Assembly: GCF_030519655.1 (NCBI RefSeq)
Contig: NZ_JAUMIT010000004.1
Coordinates: 248,001 to 312,000, forward strand
DNA length: 64,000 bases
DNA from: Wenyingzhuangia gilva
Lineage (GTDB): Bacteria; Bacteroidota; Bacteroidia; Flavobacteriales; Flavobacteriaceae
Reading direction: 5' to 3'
Part shown: one piece after another, positions 37,433 to 45,690 of the stretch
Numbering within the stretch: the first letter of the stretch is position 1
Layout: each line of letters begins with the position of its first letter
The notes under the pieces: model-generated
What the model saw: only the letters and a program-made list of their open reading frames with translations
The model's database searches: none
What the model was told of the DNA's origin: nothing
Translations under genes and position numbers: made by a program

Positions 37433-38479
37433 TTAGATTGATTTTCTGTCAATAAAGTTAAACGGAATTTTTACTTTTCCCTTTTCCTTGTTCATAATCA
37501 TTTTAGCGGCAGTTTCTCCCATAATTTTAAAATCTGTAGACATTACCGTAATGCCAAGAAGTTCTTTTAAAGGAGTATCATTATAGGAAATAACCCCAAT
37601 TTCTTTTCCTAAAACATATTCATCCTCTCTTATTTGTTTGATTAGTTTAACTAGGTCAGATTCTTCAATGGTAACAAATAAATCTCCTCTTTTTAAAACG
37701 ATATCATCGTAAACTTCGTCAAGAATTTCAAATTCAAGTTTGTTTTCTATACAAAATTTTCTGAATCCATGTAAAATTCTTCTAGGATATGGGTATACAG
37801 ATTTAGAAGGGTATACCAATATAATGTGTTCGTATTTAGCTATTTTATTAATTCCTGTGTTTAAAGCTTCATAAATATCATTTTCAAAATCTTGATAAAC
37901 TTCAATAATATCACCATCAGCTCCAAGCTTTGTATTGTCTAATACAACTAGTTTTTCTTTAGGGATTTTTTGAATAGCATTATATACTTCATCAGTAAAA
38001 CTAATATGTCTTAAGTTATCAGTTTTAAAGTGTGGCATAATTACATAATAATCATAGCTAGATTTGTATTTGTTTAACAAACTTAAAAATACAGATTCAT
38101 CGCAGTGATATACGTGGATGTCAACATGAGAATTTGCTCCAATTGTATTGATAAAAGAGTCGTAAATTCTAGTTTTATAAGTACTTAGTTTATTAACAAG
38201 AAATAAAATATTAACCTTAGAAATTAACTTGGTTCTTGTAATATAATAACCTTTACCTCTAATAGAAGATATAATGTTACGTTGCTTTAAAATACTATAA
38301 GCTTTTTCTACAGTATCTCTAGATAAATAAAACTCCTCACTAAACATATTAATAGAAGGAATCTTTTGATCAATAACAAAGTTTCCTACAGATATGTTGT
38401 GAATAATAGAGTCTACTATTTGTTGATATTTTGGTACCCTTGAATTTTCATCAATGGTAATAAATTTGGTCATCCCCAT
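37433..38479 (-). CDS. GntR-family transcriptional regulator of the rhamnose operon (probable)
   Basis: A 348-residue paralogue of the regulator at 27148-28188. The winged helix reads PKYQQIVDSIIHNISVGNFVIDQKIPSIN ... LSRDTVEKAYSILKQRNIIS, and the sensor domain shares YDYYVIMPHFK, KLVVLDNTKLGADGDIIEVYQDFENDIYEAL and the tail FNFIDRKSI with it. It is transcribed towards the rhamnose genes and separated from them by a terminator. L-rhamnose or rhamnulose is a likely effector by position. The ATG at 38473 (MTKFITID) is an equally good start. Confidence 0.88.
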   Translation of the reverse strand: MGMTKFITIDENSRVPKYQQIVDSIIHNISVGNFVIDQKIPSINMFSEEFYLSRDTVEKAYSILKQRNIISSIRGKGYYITRTKLISKVNILFLVNKLSTYKTRIYDSFINTIGANSHVDIHVYHCDESVFLSLLNKYKSSYDYYVIMPHFKTDNLRHISFTDEVYNAIQKIPKEKLVVLDNTKLGADGDIIEVYQDFENDIYEALNTGINKIAKYEHIILVYPSKSVYPYPRRILHGFRKFCIENKLEFEILDEVYDDIVLKRGDLFVTIEESDLVKLIKQIREDEYVLGKEIGVISYNDTPLKELLGITVMSTDFKIMGETAAKMIMNKEKGKVKIPFNFIDRKSI

Positions 38480-39022
38480 TGTAATGGTTGTGTTTGGTTA
38501 AAAGTAACAGGAAGTAAAGAAATGTTGATTATTTGATTAAACAAAAATAAATACGATTTAATAGTTGTTATATTATTAAAATTGATACTAAATTATTGCT
38601 TATTCCATAACACAAATTAAGTTAAATTATACTTTAAAACAAAATATAAATAAGGTCAAAACAAGTAAGTACAATTTGTTTTATTTCTAATGTCGGGTCA
38701 CAACAGGATAGTTTATGGTAATTGAATAAATACTTTTACAAAATAAATGATGATGTTATGAATGTTTAGGTACACAACATAATTATTTCCTGTTCATCCA
38801 GATATTCGATTTATAATGATATCATTTGAGTATATGGAGGTGTAAATTTGTCTATATTTTTTAGTTTAGTATAGTGATTAAGTATTTTTTTTACATAAGA
38901 GCCTTTCAAGAAATTGAAAGGCTTTTTGATGTCATCTAATTATATAAAGACATATAAGATTAAGTGAATATATTTTTTATCTTCGATAGTTAGTAAGAGA
39001 TTTAAACGTCTAATTAGAATTA
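38480..39022. other. Divergent intergenic region with isolated terminator
   Basis: A 543-bp gap between the minus-strand GntR gene and the glycosyltransferase. It holds a terminator-like hairpin at 38901-38927 with no gene before it. AACAGGA occurs three times: on plus near 38505 and 38703, and on minus near 38790. A near-match -7 box (TATCTTCG, 38978-38985) lies before the glycosyltransferase. No tRNA or convincing small ORF was recognised. Confidence 0.5.
38901..38927 (+). terminator. Orphan Rho-independent terminator
   Basis: GCCTTTCAA (38901-38909) pairs with TTGAAAGGC (38913-38921) around GAA, followed by a T tract. No plus-strand coding gene lies within 7 kb upstream, so it may end a small non-coding transcript. 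Confidence 0.7.
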
Positions 39023-40156
39023 ATGAAAGTATCTGTTGTTATTGTAAATTATAATGTCCGTTATTTTTTGGAGTTATGCTTATATAGTGTTAAAAAAGCG
39101 CTTCAAAATGTTGAAGGGGAAATTATAGTGGTCGATAATGTTTCTAAAGATACTAGTTGTGAAATGATTAAGGAACTTTTTCCTGAAGTTATTTTAATAG
39201 AAAACACTGAAAATGTAGGTTTTTCTAAAGCCAATAATCAAGGAGTTGCTATTGCAAAAGGAGATTATGTATTAATTTTAAACCCAGATACAGTAATAGG
39301 AGAAAATCTTTTTGATGAAATTTTATCTTTTGCCGACCATCAGAGCGATTTAGGAGCTTTAGGAGTTAGGTTGGTAGATGGAACGGGTGAGTTTTTACCA
39401 GAAAGTAAAAGAGGTTTACCAAGACCAAAAACGTCTTTGGAGAGAATGATAGGTTCTAATCATAGTGGGTATTATTCTACCTACTTAACTAAAGATGGAA
39501 TTGGTAAAATTGAAGTTTTGGTTGGGGCTTTTATGTTGATGAAAAGACAACGTTATTTGGAGGTGAAAGGTTTTGATGAAGATTATTTTATGTATGGTGA
39601 AGACATAGATTTAAGTTACAAATTAACGAAAGCAGGTTATACTAATTATTATTATGGAAAATCTGTAGTGATTCATTATAAAGGAGAGAGTACTCGTAAA
39701 GATGTAAAATACTTAAGGCATTTTTATGGAGCAATGAATATTTTTTATGAAAAACATTTTAAGTTCACTGGTTTTGATCATTTTTTAATGAAAACAGGAA
39801 TTAAGATTTTATTTTTAATAAAGTATTTTCAACTTAGCAATGCACCTATAATTGCAAATGATACTAGTAGAATTCTTTTTGTAGGGAATAGGGATGTTAC
39901 TTCTAATTTACAATTACAAAAAAAAATTCTCCAAATTCCTGTGGAAGAATTGATAAAACTAGAAGAGTATATCAGAGAGTATGATATTGAAGAAATATGG
40001 TTTGAAGAAGGGGGGTTAACTTATCAGGAAATCATCAATCAAATAGGAACTCATAGATTTAGCAAGGTTTTATTTAAAATTTTACCAAAGAATACTAACT
40101 TTTTAATAGGTAGTAATTCTATGGATGGTAGGGGAGAAGTAATCTTTTTAAATTAA
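39023..40156 (+). CDS. Family 2 glycosyltransferase
   Basis: A 377-residue GT-A fold enzyme. The N-terminus is VSVVIVNYNVRYFLELCLYSV, then EIIVVDNVSKDTS, NVGFSKANNQG and VLILNPDTVI (donor/metal site). VGAFMLMKRQRYLEVKGFDEDYFMYGEDIDLSYKL carries the acceptor-side ED. This pattern is that of rhamnosyl-type GT2 enzymes acting on surface polysaccharide. From about residue 275 an extra 100-residue segment (SRILFVGNRDVTSNLQLQKK ... MDGRGEVIFLN) follows the transferase domain; its role is unknown to me. It is a single gene with its own terminator. Confidence 0.9.
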   Translation: MKVSVVIVNYNVRYFLELCLYSVKKALQNVEGEIIVVDNVSKDTSCEMIKELFPEVILIENTENVGFSKANNQGVAIAKGDYVLILNPDTVIGENLFDEILSFADHQSDLGALGVRLVDGTGEFLPESKRGLPRPKTSLERMIGSNHSGYYSTYLTKDGIGKIEVLVGAFMLMKRQRYLEVKGFDEDYFMYGEDIDLSYKLTKAGYTNYYYGKSVVIHYKGESTRKDVKYLRHFYGAMNIFYEKHFKFTGFDHFLMKTGIKILFLIKYFQLSNAPIIANDTSRILFVGNRDVTSNLQLQKKILQIPVEELIKLEEYIREYDIEEIWFEEGGLTYQEIINQIGTHRFSKVLFKILPKNTNFLIGSNSMDGRGEVIFLN

Positions 40157-40189
40157 AAAAAGGCATCAAAATTATTTGATGCCTTTTTT
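40155..40189. terminator. Bidirectional terminator between the glycosyltransferase gene and hemJ
   Basis: AAAAAGGCATCAAA and TTTGATGCCTTTTT form a stem of about 14 bp flanked by A and T tracts, between convergent genes. Confidence 0.9.
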
Positions 40190-40190
40190 G

Positions 40191-40745
40191 TTATAGTTGT
40201 TTTTCCCAGTCTTTTTTGGTTCTTAATTTTTTGTAAAGTTTTACCATCATCATTAATGTTATGGAAAATAGTAAGATTCCTATTACTCCCCATATCCAAC
40301 CAATAGCATTTTTTAATACTACTAAGAATACTACTGCAAATAAAATAACGGTTGCCACTTCGTTCCATAATCGTAATTGCATGGTACTGTATTTACAAAC
40401 ATTGTTTTGTAATTGTTCAAAAATTCTATGACAAATGTATTGATATAAATAAAGAGCTAAAACAAAAGATAGTTTTACCCACATCCAAGGTTGTTCCAAA
40501 TAATGAGGCATTAAATACAATAAATAAAACGCAAATAAACTTGCTAAAATGGCTGATGGCCAGGTAATAATATACCACAAACGCTTTTCCATTAATTTGT
40601 ATTGCTTTTGTAAAATAGCTCTGGCAGGTTCTTCTTTTTCTTCGGCTTCTGTATGGTAAATAAAAAGGCGAACCATGTAGAATAAACCAGCAAACCAGGT
40701 AACTACAAAAATAATATGCAGAGATTTTACGTATAAATATTCCAT
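40191..40745 (-). CDS. hemJ: Protoporphyrinogen IX oxidase, HemJ type
   Basis: A 184-residue membrane protein with four hydrophobic segments. It starts MEYLYVKSLHIIFVVTWFAGLFYMVRLFIYH; His10 is the conserved heme-ligand position of HemJ, and KQYKLMEKRLWYIITWPSAILA follows. HemJ oxidises protoporphyrinogen IX to protoporphyrin IX, the step before ferrochelatase. The ferrochelatase gene ends 6 bp upstream, which strongly supports the assignment over other CopD-like membrane proteins. Confidence 0.92.
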   Translation of the reverse strand: MEYLYVKSLHIIFVVTWFAGLFYMVRLFIYHTEAEEKEEPARAILQKQYKLMEKRLWYIITWPSAILASLFAFYLLYLMPHYLEQPWMWVKLSFVLALYLYQYICHRIFEQLQNNVCKYSTMQLRLWNEVATVILFAVVFLVVLKNAIGWIWGVIGILLFSITLMMMVKLYKKLRTKKDWEKQL

Positions 40746-40751
40746 AGTATT

Positions 40752-41768
40752 TTATTTATTTAGCCATTCATTTAACCAATTACTCACTACGGCTACCCAA
40801 TCATCTCTATCGTTTAAACAAGGAATTGTGGTGAATTTTTCTCCTGTGTTTTCCTCAAACTCATGTTTGGCTTCCATTCCAATTTCTTCAATAGTTTCTA
40901 AACAATCGGCAACAAAAGCAGGGGTGACTACCGCTAGTTTTTTTATTCCATTCTGAGCTCTATCATTAATGGTTAAATCAGTATATGGCTGTAGCCATGG
41001 GTCTTTTCCTAATCTAGATTGAAAAGAAGTGCTGTAAAAACCAGGTTTTAAATTTAGTTTTTTTACAACTCCCTGAGTAGTGGCATAGCATTGATGTCTA
41101 TAGCAAAATTCATGAGCTTCAGATTTTGTGTTACAACATTCTCCGTTTAATGAACAATGATTTCCGGTAACGTCAGAGTTTTTAATATGTCTTTCTGGAA
41201 CCCCGTGATATGAAAACAACAAGTGATCATATTCGTCTTTTTCTAAAGTTTCATGAATGCTTTTAGACAATACATCAATATAATCTTGTTTGTTATAAAA
41301 AGCTGGTAAAGAACTTAGTTTGATGTTTGGGAATTGATCTCTAATAATTCTTTCAGCCAAAACCACAATAGTTTCTGTAGTTGCCATGGCGAATTGAGGA
41401 TACAAAGGTGCTAATAAAATATCTGTAACTCCTTTGTTTACCAATTCCGTAATTCCAGTTTCAATAGAAGGTTTTCCGTATCGCATGGCCAAAGCAACAG
41501 GGGCTTTTACATGTTTTTTTACTTTGTTGATAAATTTTTCTGAAATCACAATTAATGGAGACCCTTCATCTGTCCATACCTTGCTATATGCTTTGGCAGA
41601 TTGTTTGGGTCTGGTGTTTAAAATAATTCCTTTTACCAACAAGCATCTTGTTAAATAAGGAACATCAATTACACGTTCATCCATTAAAAATTCATCTAAA
41701 TAATTTCTTACATCTTTTACTGATGTGCTATTAGGAGAACCTAAGTTTACAAGTAATATTCCTTTCAT
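40752..41768 (-). CDS. hemH: Ferrochelatase
   Basis: A 338-residue protein that inserts ferrous iron into protoporphyrin IX. It shows LLVNLGSPNSTSVKDVRNYLDEFLMD at the N-terminus, LLAPLYPQFAMATTET, the catalytic His in LLFSYHGVPERHIK, and the later acidic motif in VVTPAFVADCLETIEEIGMEA. A Cys-rich stretch GNHCSLNGECCNTKSEAHEFCYRHQC (about residues 201-226) has six cysteines, unlike the E. coli enzyme. The start ATG overlaps the stop of the RNA methyltransferase gene in TAATG, so translation is coupled. Confidence 0.96.
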   Translation of the reverse strand: MKGILLVNLGSPNSTSVKDVRNYLDEFLMDERVIDVPYLTRCLLVKGIILNTRPKQSAKAYSKVWTDEGSPLIVISEKFINKVKKHVKAPVALAMRYGKPSIETGITELVNKGVTDILLAPLYPQFAMATTETIVVLAERIIRDQFPNIKLSSLPAFYNKQDYIDVLSKSIHETLEKDEYDHLLFSYHGVPERHIKNSDVTGNHCSLNGECCNTKSEAHEFCYRHQCYATTQGVVKKLNLKPGFYSTSFQSRLGKDPWLQPYTDLTINDRAQNGIKKLAVVTPAFVADCLETIEEIGMEAKHEFEENTGEKFTTIPCLNDRDDWVAVVSNWLNEWLNK

Positions 41769-42289
41769 TATAAATTACTATTATTTGTTAGTTGTTTTGT
41801 GATTTCGTACAAACTCACACTAAGACTATTAATCACATTCATAGAAGAGTTTTTTCCGTACATAGGAATATGAATACTTTCATCACAAAGATTTAGTGCT
41901 TCTTGGTCAATTCCAAATCTTTCGGAGCCAATTAACAAAGCTATTTTTTGATGGGTTGTAAAATTGTATTGTTGTATGTTTTTACTCTTGTCTGTAATTT
42001 CTAAAGCAATAAGAGTATAACCTTCATTTTTTAAAGTGGATATCAACGAGATGATATCATTGTAACTAATAATATCAATATTTTTATCGGTATTTCTAGC
42101 GGTTCGTTGTACTAGTCTGTTTTCTGTGTTTGGAGAATTGATATTTAAGTAAAACGTTTTTACCCCAAAAGCTTCAGATACTCTTAAACCCATGCCCACA
42201 TTTTGTGGTGTTCTTAATTCTTCACCAATAACAATTAAAGGGAAGTCAATTTGATTGTTTACCGTTTTGTTGTGATTTAATTGTTCCAT
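41768..42289 (-). CDS. SpoU/TrmH-family RNA 2'-O-methyltransferase
   Basis: A 173-residue SPOUT-class enzyme. The three family motifs can be seen: ELRTPQNVGMGLRVSEAFG with the conserved N and R, KIALLIGSERFGIDQEAL, and IHIPMYGKNSSMNVINSLSVSLYEI. It transfers a methyl group from S-adenosylmethionine to a ribose 2'-OH of tRNA or rRNA. Which site is unknown. It is joined by TAATG overlaps to the AraC gene before it and hemH after it, an odd but tight position within a heme operon. Confidence 0.9.
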   Translation of the reverse strand: MEQLNHNKTVNNQIDFPLIVIGEELRTPQNVGMGLRVSEAFGVKTFYLNINSPNTENRLVQRTARNTDKNIDIISYNDIISLISTLKNEGYTLIALEITDKSKNIQQYNFTTHQKIALLIGSERFGIDQEALNLCDESIHIPMYGKNSSMNVINSLSVSLYEITKQLTNNSNL

Positions 42290-43194
42290 TAAGCATTAAT
42301 TTGTTTGGTAAATTGTTTAGGAGTAATACCAAACTTACGTTTAAATGCAGCAATAAAATGACTGGAATTACTATAGCCAATTTTATTACCAATTTCATTT
42401 ACATTCAAATGATTTTCGATTAATAACTTTTTAGAAAACTCTAGTTTATAGTTTAATAAAAAAGTAAAAACAGGAGCACCATAAACTTCTTTAAATCCTT
42501 GTTTAAGTTTTTTGATGTTCAATCCAACTGTTTTAGAAAGTTCCTCTAAAGATGGAGGGTCAGCCATTTGATCAATAATAATATTTTTTACTTGTCTTAA
42601 TTGATTAATAGTGTCTTCATTAGCCATAAAAGGACATTTCTCATCTGTATTTTCATCAGCATTACTAAAATAAAGACTAAGTAATTCATATACTTTTCCT
42701 TTAATAAACAATGTGTGTAAAGGTGTGCTTTTTGGTTTTGTAACCAGTTGATGTAATACTACTTGTAAGGCAGTGTTGGTTTCTTTTTTTTCTATAATAG
42801 GTTTCCCAATAATAAAATTATCATAATTAAATAGATAATTGTTTTCTTCTGTAAAAAGAGAATGAAAATATTGAACAGGAATTAGTAATAAAATCAAATT
42901 ACTATTTGTGGGTAATTCAAAAAGTAAATTCATTTTGGTTTCTTTAAAATAAACCATGCACGAAGTGTCTTTTTCTAAATTTACGGCACAATGCTCCATG
43001 TTAAAAGCAACTTTGCAAGGGTCATTTAAATTAAAAAAAACATAAATGTAGTTCTTGTCATCACTGTGTTTATAATACTGAATATCAGTTTCGTAATTAG
43101 TGATTTGAAGAATGCTAAAGTCTTGAGATTCATTCAAAAAAGTAGCAGTACTTTTATCGATGTTTTTGTATTTGTTAGGGTCAAAATGAATCAT
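42289..43194 (-). CDS. AraC-family transcriptional regulator
   Basis: A 301-residue protein. The C-terminal 100 residues carry two helix-turn-helix units (DPPSLEELSKTVGLNIKKLKQGFKEVYGAPVFTFLLNYKLEFSKKLL and HLNVNEIGNKIGYSNSSHFIAAFKRKFGITPKQF). The N-terminal 190 residues contain CKVAFNMEHCAVNLEKDTSCMVYF and may bind an effector. The layout is like PchR-type iron/siderophore regulators. It is divergent from hemA and co-transcribed with hemH and hemJ. It may therefore control heme genes on both sides; this is inference from position. Confidence 0.9.
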   Translation of the reverse strand: MIHFDPNKYKNIDKSTATFLNESQDFSILQITNYETDIQYYKHSDDKNYIYVFFNLNDPCKVAFNMEHCAVNLEKDTSCMVYFKETKMNLLFELPTNSNLILLLIPVQYFHSLFTEENNYLFNYDNFIIGKPIIEKKETNTALQVVLHQLVTKPKSTPLHTLFIKGKVYELLSLYFSNADENTDEKCPFMANEDTINQLRQVKNIIIDQMADPPSLEELSKTVGLNIKKLKQGFKEVYGAPVFTFLLNYKLEFSKKLLIENHLNVNEIGNKIGYSNSSHFIAAFKRKFGITPKQFTKQINA

Positions 43195-43226
43195 TTTTTT
43201 AACGCTATTTTTTGTTTTAATTGCTA

Positions 43227-43234
43227 CAAAATTA
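43227..43234 (-). promoter_or_regulatory. Candidate -7 box for the AraC-hemH-hemJ operon
   Basis: On minus the sequence is TAATTTTG, a full TAnnTTTG match 33 bp before the AraC start; no good TTG is seen at the normal distance. Confidence 0.4.
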
Positions 43235-43399
43235 AGTTAATTACTCTTAATTCCATCTAGAAATATGTTTTTTTAATAGAGTTTTGCTTAAAGCATAATT
43301 ACATGATTTTTATCATAAGATCAATATAAGTTCTAGGTTTTTGGGTTATTTAGAGATGTTTTAAATTACTGTGTTTACCTTATGGAGTTGTTTATAGTT

Positions 43400-43445
43400 C
43401 TTTTGTCGATGTTTTTAAAAAAATAATGGTGGTACTTTTGTCGAT
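43400..43445 (+). promoter_or_regulatory. hemA promoter region with 11-bp direct repeat
   Basis: CTTTTGTCGAT occurs at 43400-43410 and again at 43435-43445, 35 bp apart. The second copy overlaps the full -7 match TACTTTTG (43433-43440). Direct repeats near a promoter suit an AraC-type regulator, whose gene is divergent here. The box also argues that hemA translation starts at 43465 rather than further upstream. Confidence 0.5.
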
Positions 43446-43464
43446 ACTTATGGTGTGTAAACAT

Positions 43465-44709
43465 ATGAATACAGATGAAATAGGAACCAAACTCTATAAT
43501 ATTGGAGTTAGTTATAAAAAGGCGGATGTGGAAACACGTAGCGCTTTTAGTTTGTCTAAGCAAAAACAAATTGCTTTACTAAAAGATGCTAAGTCCAAAG
43601 GGATTGATGGTGTAATGGTGGTTTCTACTTGTAACAGAACAGAAATTACTGGATTTGCAAAACATCCTTTTGAATTGATTAGTTTGCTTTGTGAACATTC
43701 AAATGGTACAGTAGAAGAATTTGTTAAGTTTTCTAACATCTTTAAATCTACCGAAGCTATTTTACATTTGTTTAAAATAGGAACAGGGTTAGAAAGTCAA
43801 ATTTTAGGAGATTATGAAATTGTAAGTCAGTTAAAACAGGCTTACCAATTGGCTCAAAAATATGGAACCATCAATACTTATTTAGAAAGATTGATGAATT
43901 CAGTTTTACAAGCAAGTAAAGAAGTAAAAAATCAAACAGAATTAAGCTCTGGAACAACGTCAGTTGCTTATGCAGCTACGCAGTATATTATAGATAACGT
44001 AGAGAATTATAACTCTAAACGTGTATTGGTATACGGTTTGGGAGAAATTGGTAAAAATGCTTGTAAAAATTTACTTGAATATACAGAGAACAATAATATT
44101 CACTTAATTAACAGAACACATGCAAAGGCAATTGAATTTGCTGAAGTTCATCAGAATATTGCCATCAACACTTATGAGAATTTAGAGGTGGAAATAGAAG
44201 ATGCAGATATTTTAATAGTATCTACAGGTTCCGACATGCCAACCATTACTACTAAAAACATCAAACCAGATAAGGCTATTTTAATTTTGGATTTATCTAT
44301 GCCAGAAAACGTTCATAAAGATGTAAAATCATATGAAAATGTTACTTTGGTTAATGTAGATCAGTTGTCTAAAATTACAGATAAAACTCTAGCAAAACGT
44401 ACGGCTGAAATTCCAAAAGCAATGCTCATTATTAAAAAACATAAGCAAGATTTTAATGAGTGGGTAATGCATAGAAAGTTTACACCAGCAGTAAATGCAT
44501 TAAAAGAATCTTTGTTAGCCATTCAACACGATGAATTGGACTTACACAAAAAACGTTTGGAAGGTTTTAATGAAGAACATGCCGAAATTATTACTTCTAG
44601 AATGATTCAAAAAATCACCACTCAGTTTGTAAAACATTTAAAAGATGAAAATACATCTGTCAATCAAAGTATTGATGTGGTGAGTAAAATATTTAATTCT
44701 TCTATATAA
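43465..44709 (+). CDS. hemA: Glutamyl-tRNA reductase
   Basis: A 414-residue enzyme that reduces glutamyl-tRNA to glutamate-1-semialdehyde, the first committed step of C5-pathway heme synthesis. The catalytic Cys56 lies in VSTCNRTEI. The NADPH-binding fold shows VLVYGLGEIGKNACKNLLEY, and the C-terminal dimerisation helices are FNEEHAEIITSRMIQKITTQFVKHLKDE. I start at ATG 43465, just after a promoter box; an ATG at 43426 is in frame but lies upstream of that box. It begins the long plus-strand heme operon. Confidence 0.96.
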   Translation: MNTDEIGTKLYNIGVSYKKADVETRSAFSLSKQKQIALLKDAKSKGIDGVMVVSTCNRTEITGFAKHPFELISLLCEHSNGTVEEFVKFSNIFKSTEAILHLFKIGTGLESQILGDYEIVSQLKQAYQLAQKYGTINTYLERLMNSVLQASKEVKNQTELSSGTTSVAYAATQYIIDNVENYNSKRVLVYGLGEIGKNACKNLLEYTENNNIHLINRTHAKAIEFAEVHQNIAINTYENLEVEIEDADILIVSTGSDMPTITTKNIKPDKAILILDLSMPENVHKDVKSYENVTLVNVDQLSKITDKTLAKRTAEIPKAMLIIKKHKQDFNEWVMHRKFTPAVNALKESLLAIQHDELDLHKKRLEGFNEEHAEIITSRMIQKITTQFVKHLKDENTSVNQSIDVVSKIFNSSI

Positions 44710-44719
44710 AAACTCTATA

Positions 44720-45640
44720 ATGAGTAAAATCATCAGAATTGGTACAAGAAATAGTGAGTTAGCCTTATGGCAAGCACATTTGGTACAAGGCAAATTACAA
44801 GATTTAGGATATCAAACAGAAATTGTTGAATTATCATCTATTGGTGATGAAATTTTAGATATTCCCTTGCATCAAATTGGAAGTATGGGGGTTTTTACCA
44901 AAACGTTAGATGTTGCCATGTTACGTGGTCAAATAGACATTGCGGTACATTCTCTAAAAGATGTACCAACACAATTGCCAGAAACCATTGTACAAGCAGC
45001 TGTTTTAGAAAGAGCAGATGTACATGATGTAATTGTTTATAAAGGAACAGAAGAAGATTTAGTAGCAGATGGAGTTACCATTGCTACAGGTAGTTTGCGT
45101 AGAACTGCTCAGTGGTTACACAAATATCCCACTCATACTTTAACAGATTTACGTGGAAATGTAAATACTCGTTTACAAAAGTTACAAGACAATAACTGGA
45201 ACGGGGCAATTTTTGCAAAAGCAGGATTAGAACGTATTAATTTGTTGCCAGAAAATCATTTGGTATTAGATTGGATGATTCCAGCACCAGCACAAGGGGC
45301 AATTATGATTACTGCTTTAGAATCTGACAAAGAAGTTTTAGAGGCCTGTGCTAAAATAAATCATGAAGAAACAGCTTTGTGTGTAGGAATAGAACGTGAT
45401 TTTATGAGAACTTTAGAAGGTGGATGTACAGCACCCATTGGGGGAAATGCAGAAATTGTTGCAGATAAAGTTACTTTTAAAGGTTTGTTAAGTGCTATTG
45501 ACGGTAAAGAACAAAAAGGTGTTTTTAAAATTGCTGATTTAAAAGATGCTAAAGATTTAGGAAAGCAATGTGCTCAGGAAATTTTAGCCAATGGAGGTGA
45601 TGTTTTAATGAAAGAAATTAAAAAAGTAATTAAAAAATAA
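44720..45640 (+). CDS. hemC: Porphobilinogen deaminase (hydroxymethylbilane synthase)
   Basis: A 306-residue enzyme that joins four porphobilinogen units. It shows IRIGTRNSELALWQAHLV, AVHSLKDVPT, ATGSLRRTAQW, DLRGNVNTRLQKL and the dipyrromethane cofactor Cys236 in LEGGCTAPIGG. It starts 10 bp after hemA. Confidence 0.97.
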   Translation: MSKIIRIGTRNSELALWQAHLVQGKLQDLGYQTEIVELSSIGDEILDIPLHQIGSMGVFTKTLDVAMLRGQIDIAVHSLKDVPTQLPETIVQAAVLERADVHDVIVYKGTEEDLVADGVTIATGSLRRTAQWLHKYPTHTLTDLRGNVNTRLQKLQDNNWNGAIFAKAGLERINLLPENHLVLDWMIPAPAQGAIMITALESDKEVLEACAKINHEETALCVGIERDFMRTLEGGCTAPIGGNAEIVADKVTFKGLLSAIDGKEQKGVFKIADLKDAKDLGKQCAQEILANGGDVLMKEIKKVIKK

Positions 45641-45690
45641 CTCTGTCACTTCGAGTGATTTTGAGGAACGAAAAATTGTATCGAGAAGAA
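45641..45690 (+). repeat. REP-like short element between hemC and hemD
   Basis: The 50-bp gap contains the self-complementary ACTTCGAGT, a TTTTGAGGAACGAAAAAT stretch and GTATCGAGAAG. This resembles a short dispersed element that I recall from many flavobacterial genomes. It has no heptad periodicity and so differs from the elements between the later heme genes. Whether it recurs in this genome cannot be seen in the window. Confidence 0.5.

Noticed and set aside
40352-40567. Plus-strand frame opposite hemJ
   Set aside because: Antisense to a clear membrane protein gene, without family resemblance.
43426-43464. ATG start of hemA at 43426
   Set aside because: It lies upstream of the best -7 box (43433-43440); ATG 43465 leads directly into the conserved sequence.
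45655-45690. GTG start of hemD at 45655
   Set aside because: It would translate the REP-like element; ATG 45691 gives the normal N-terminus.
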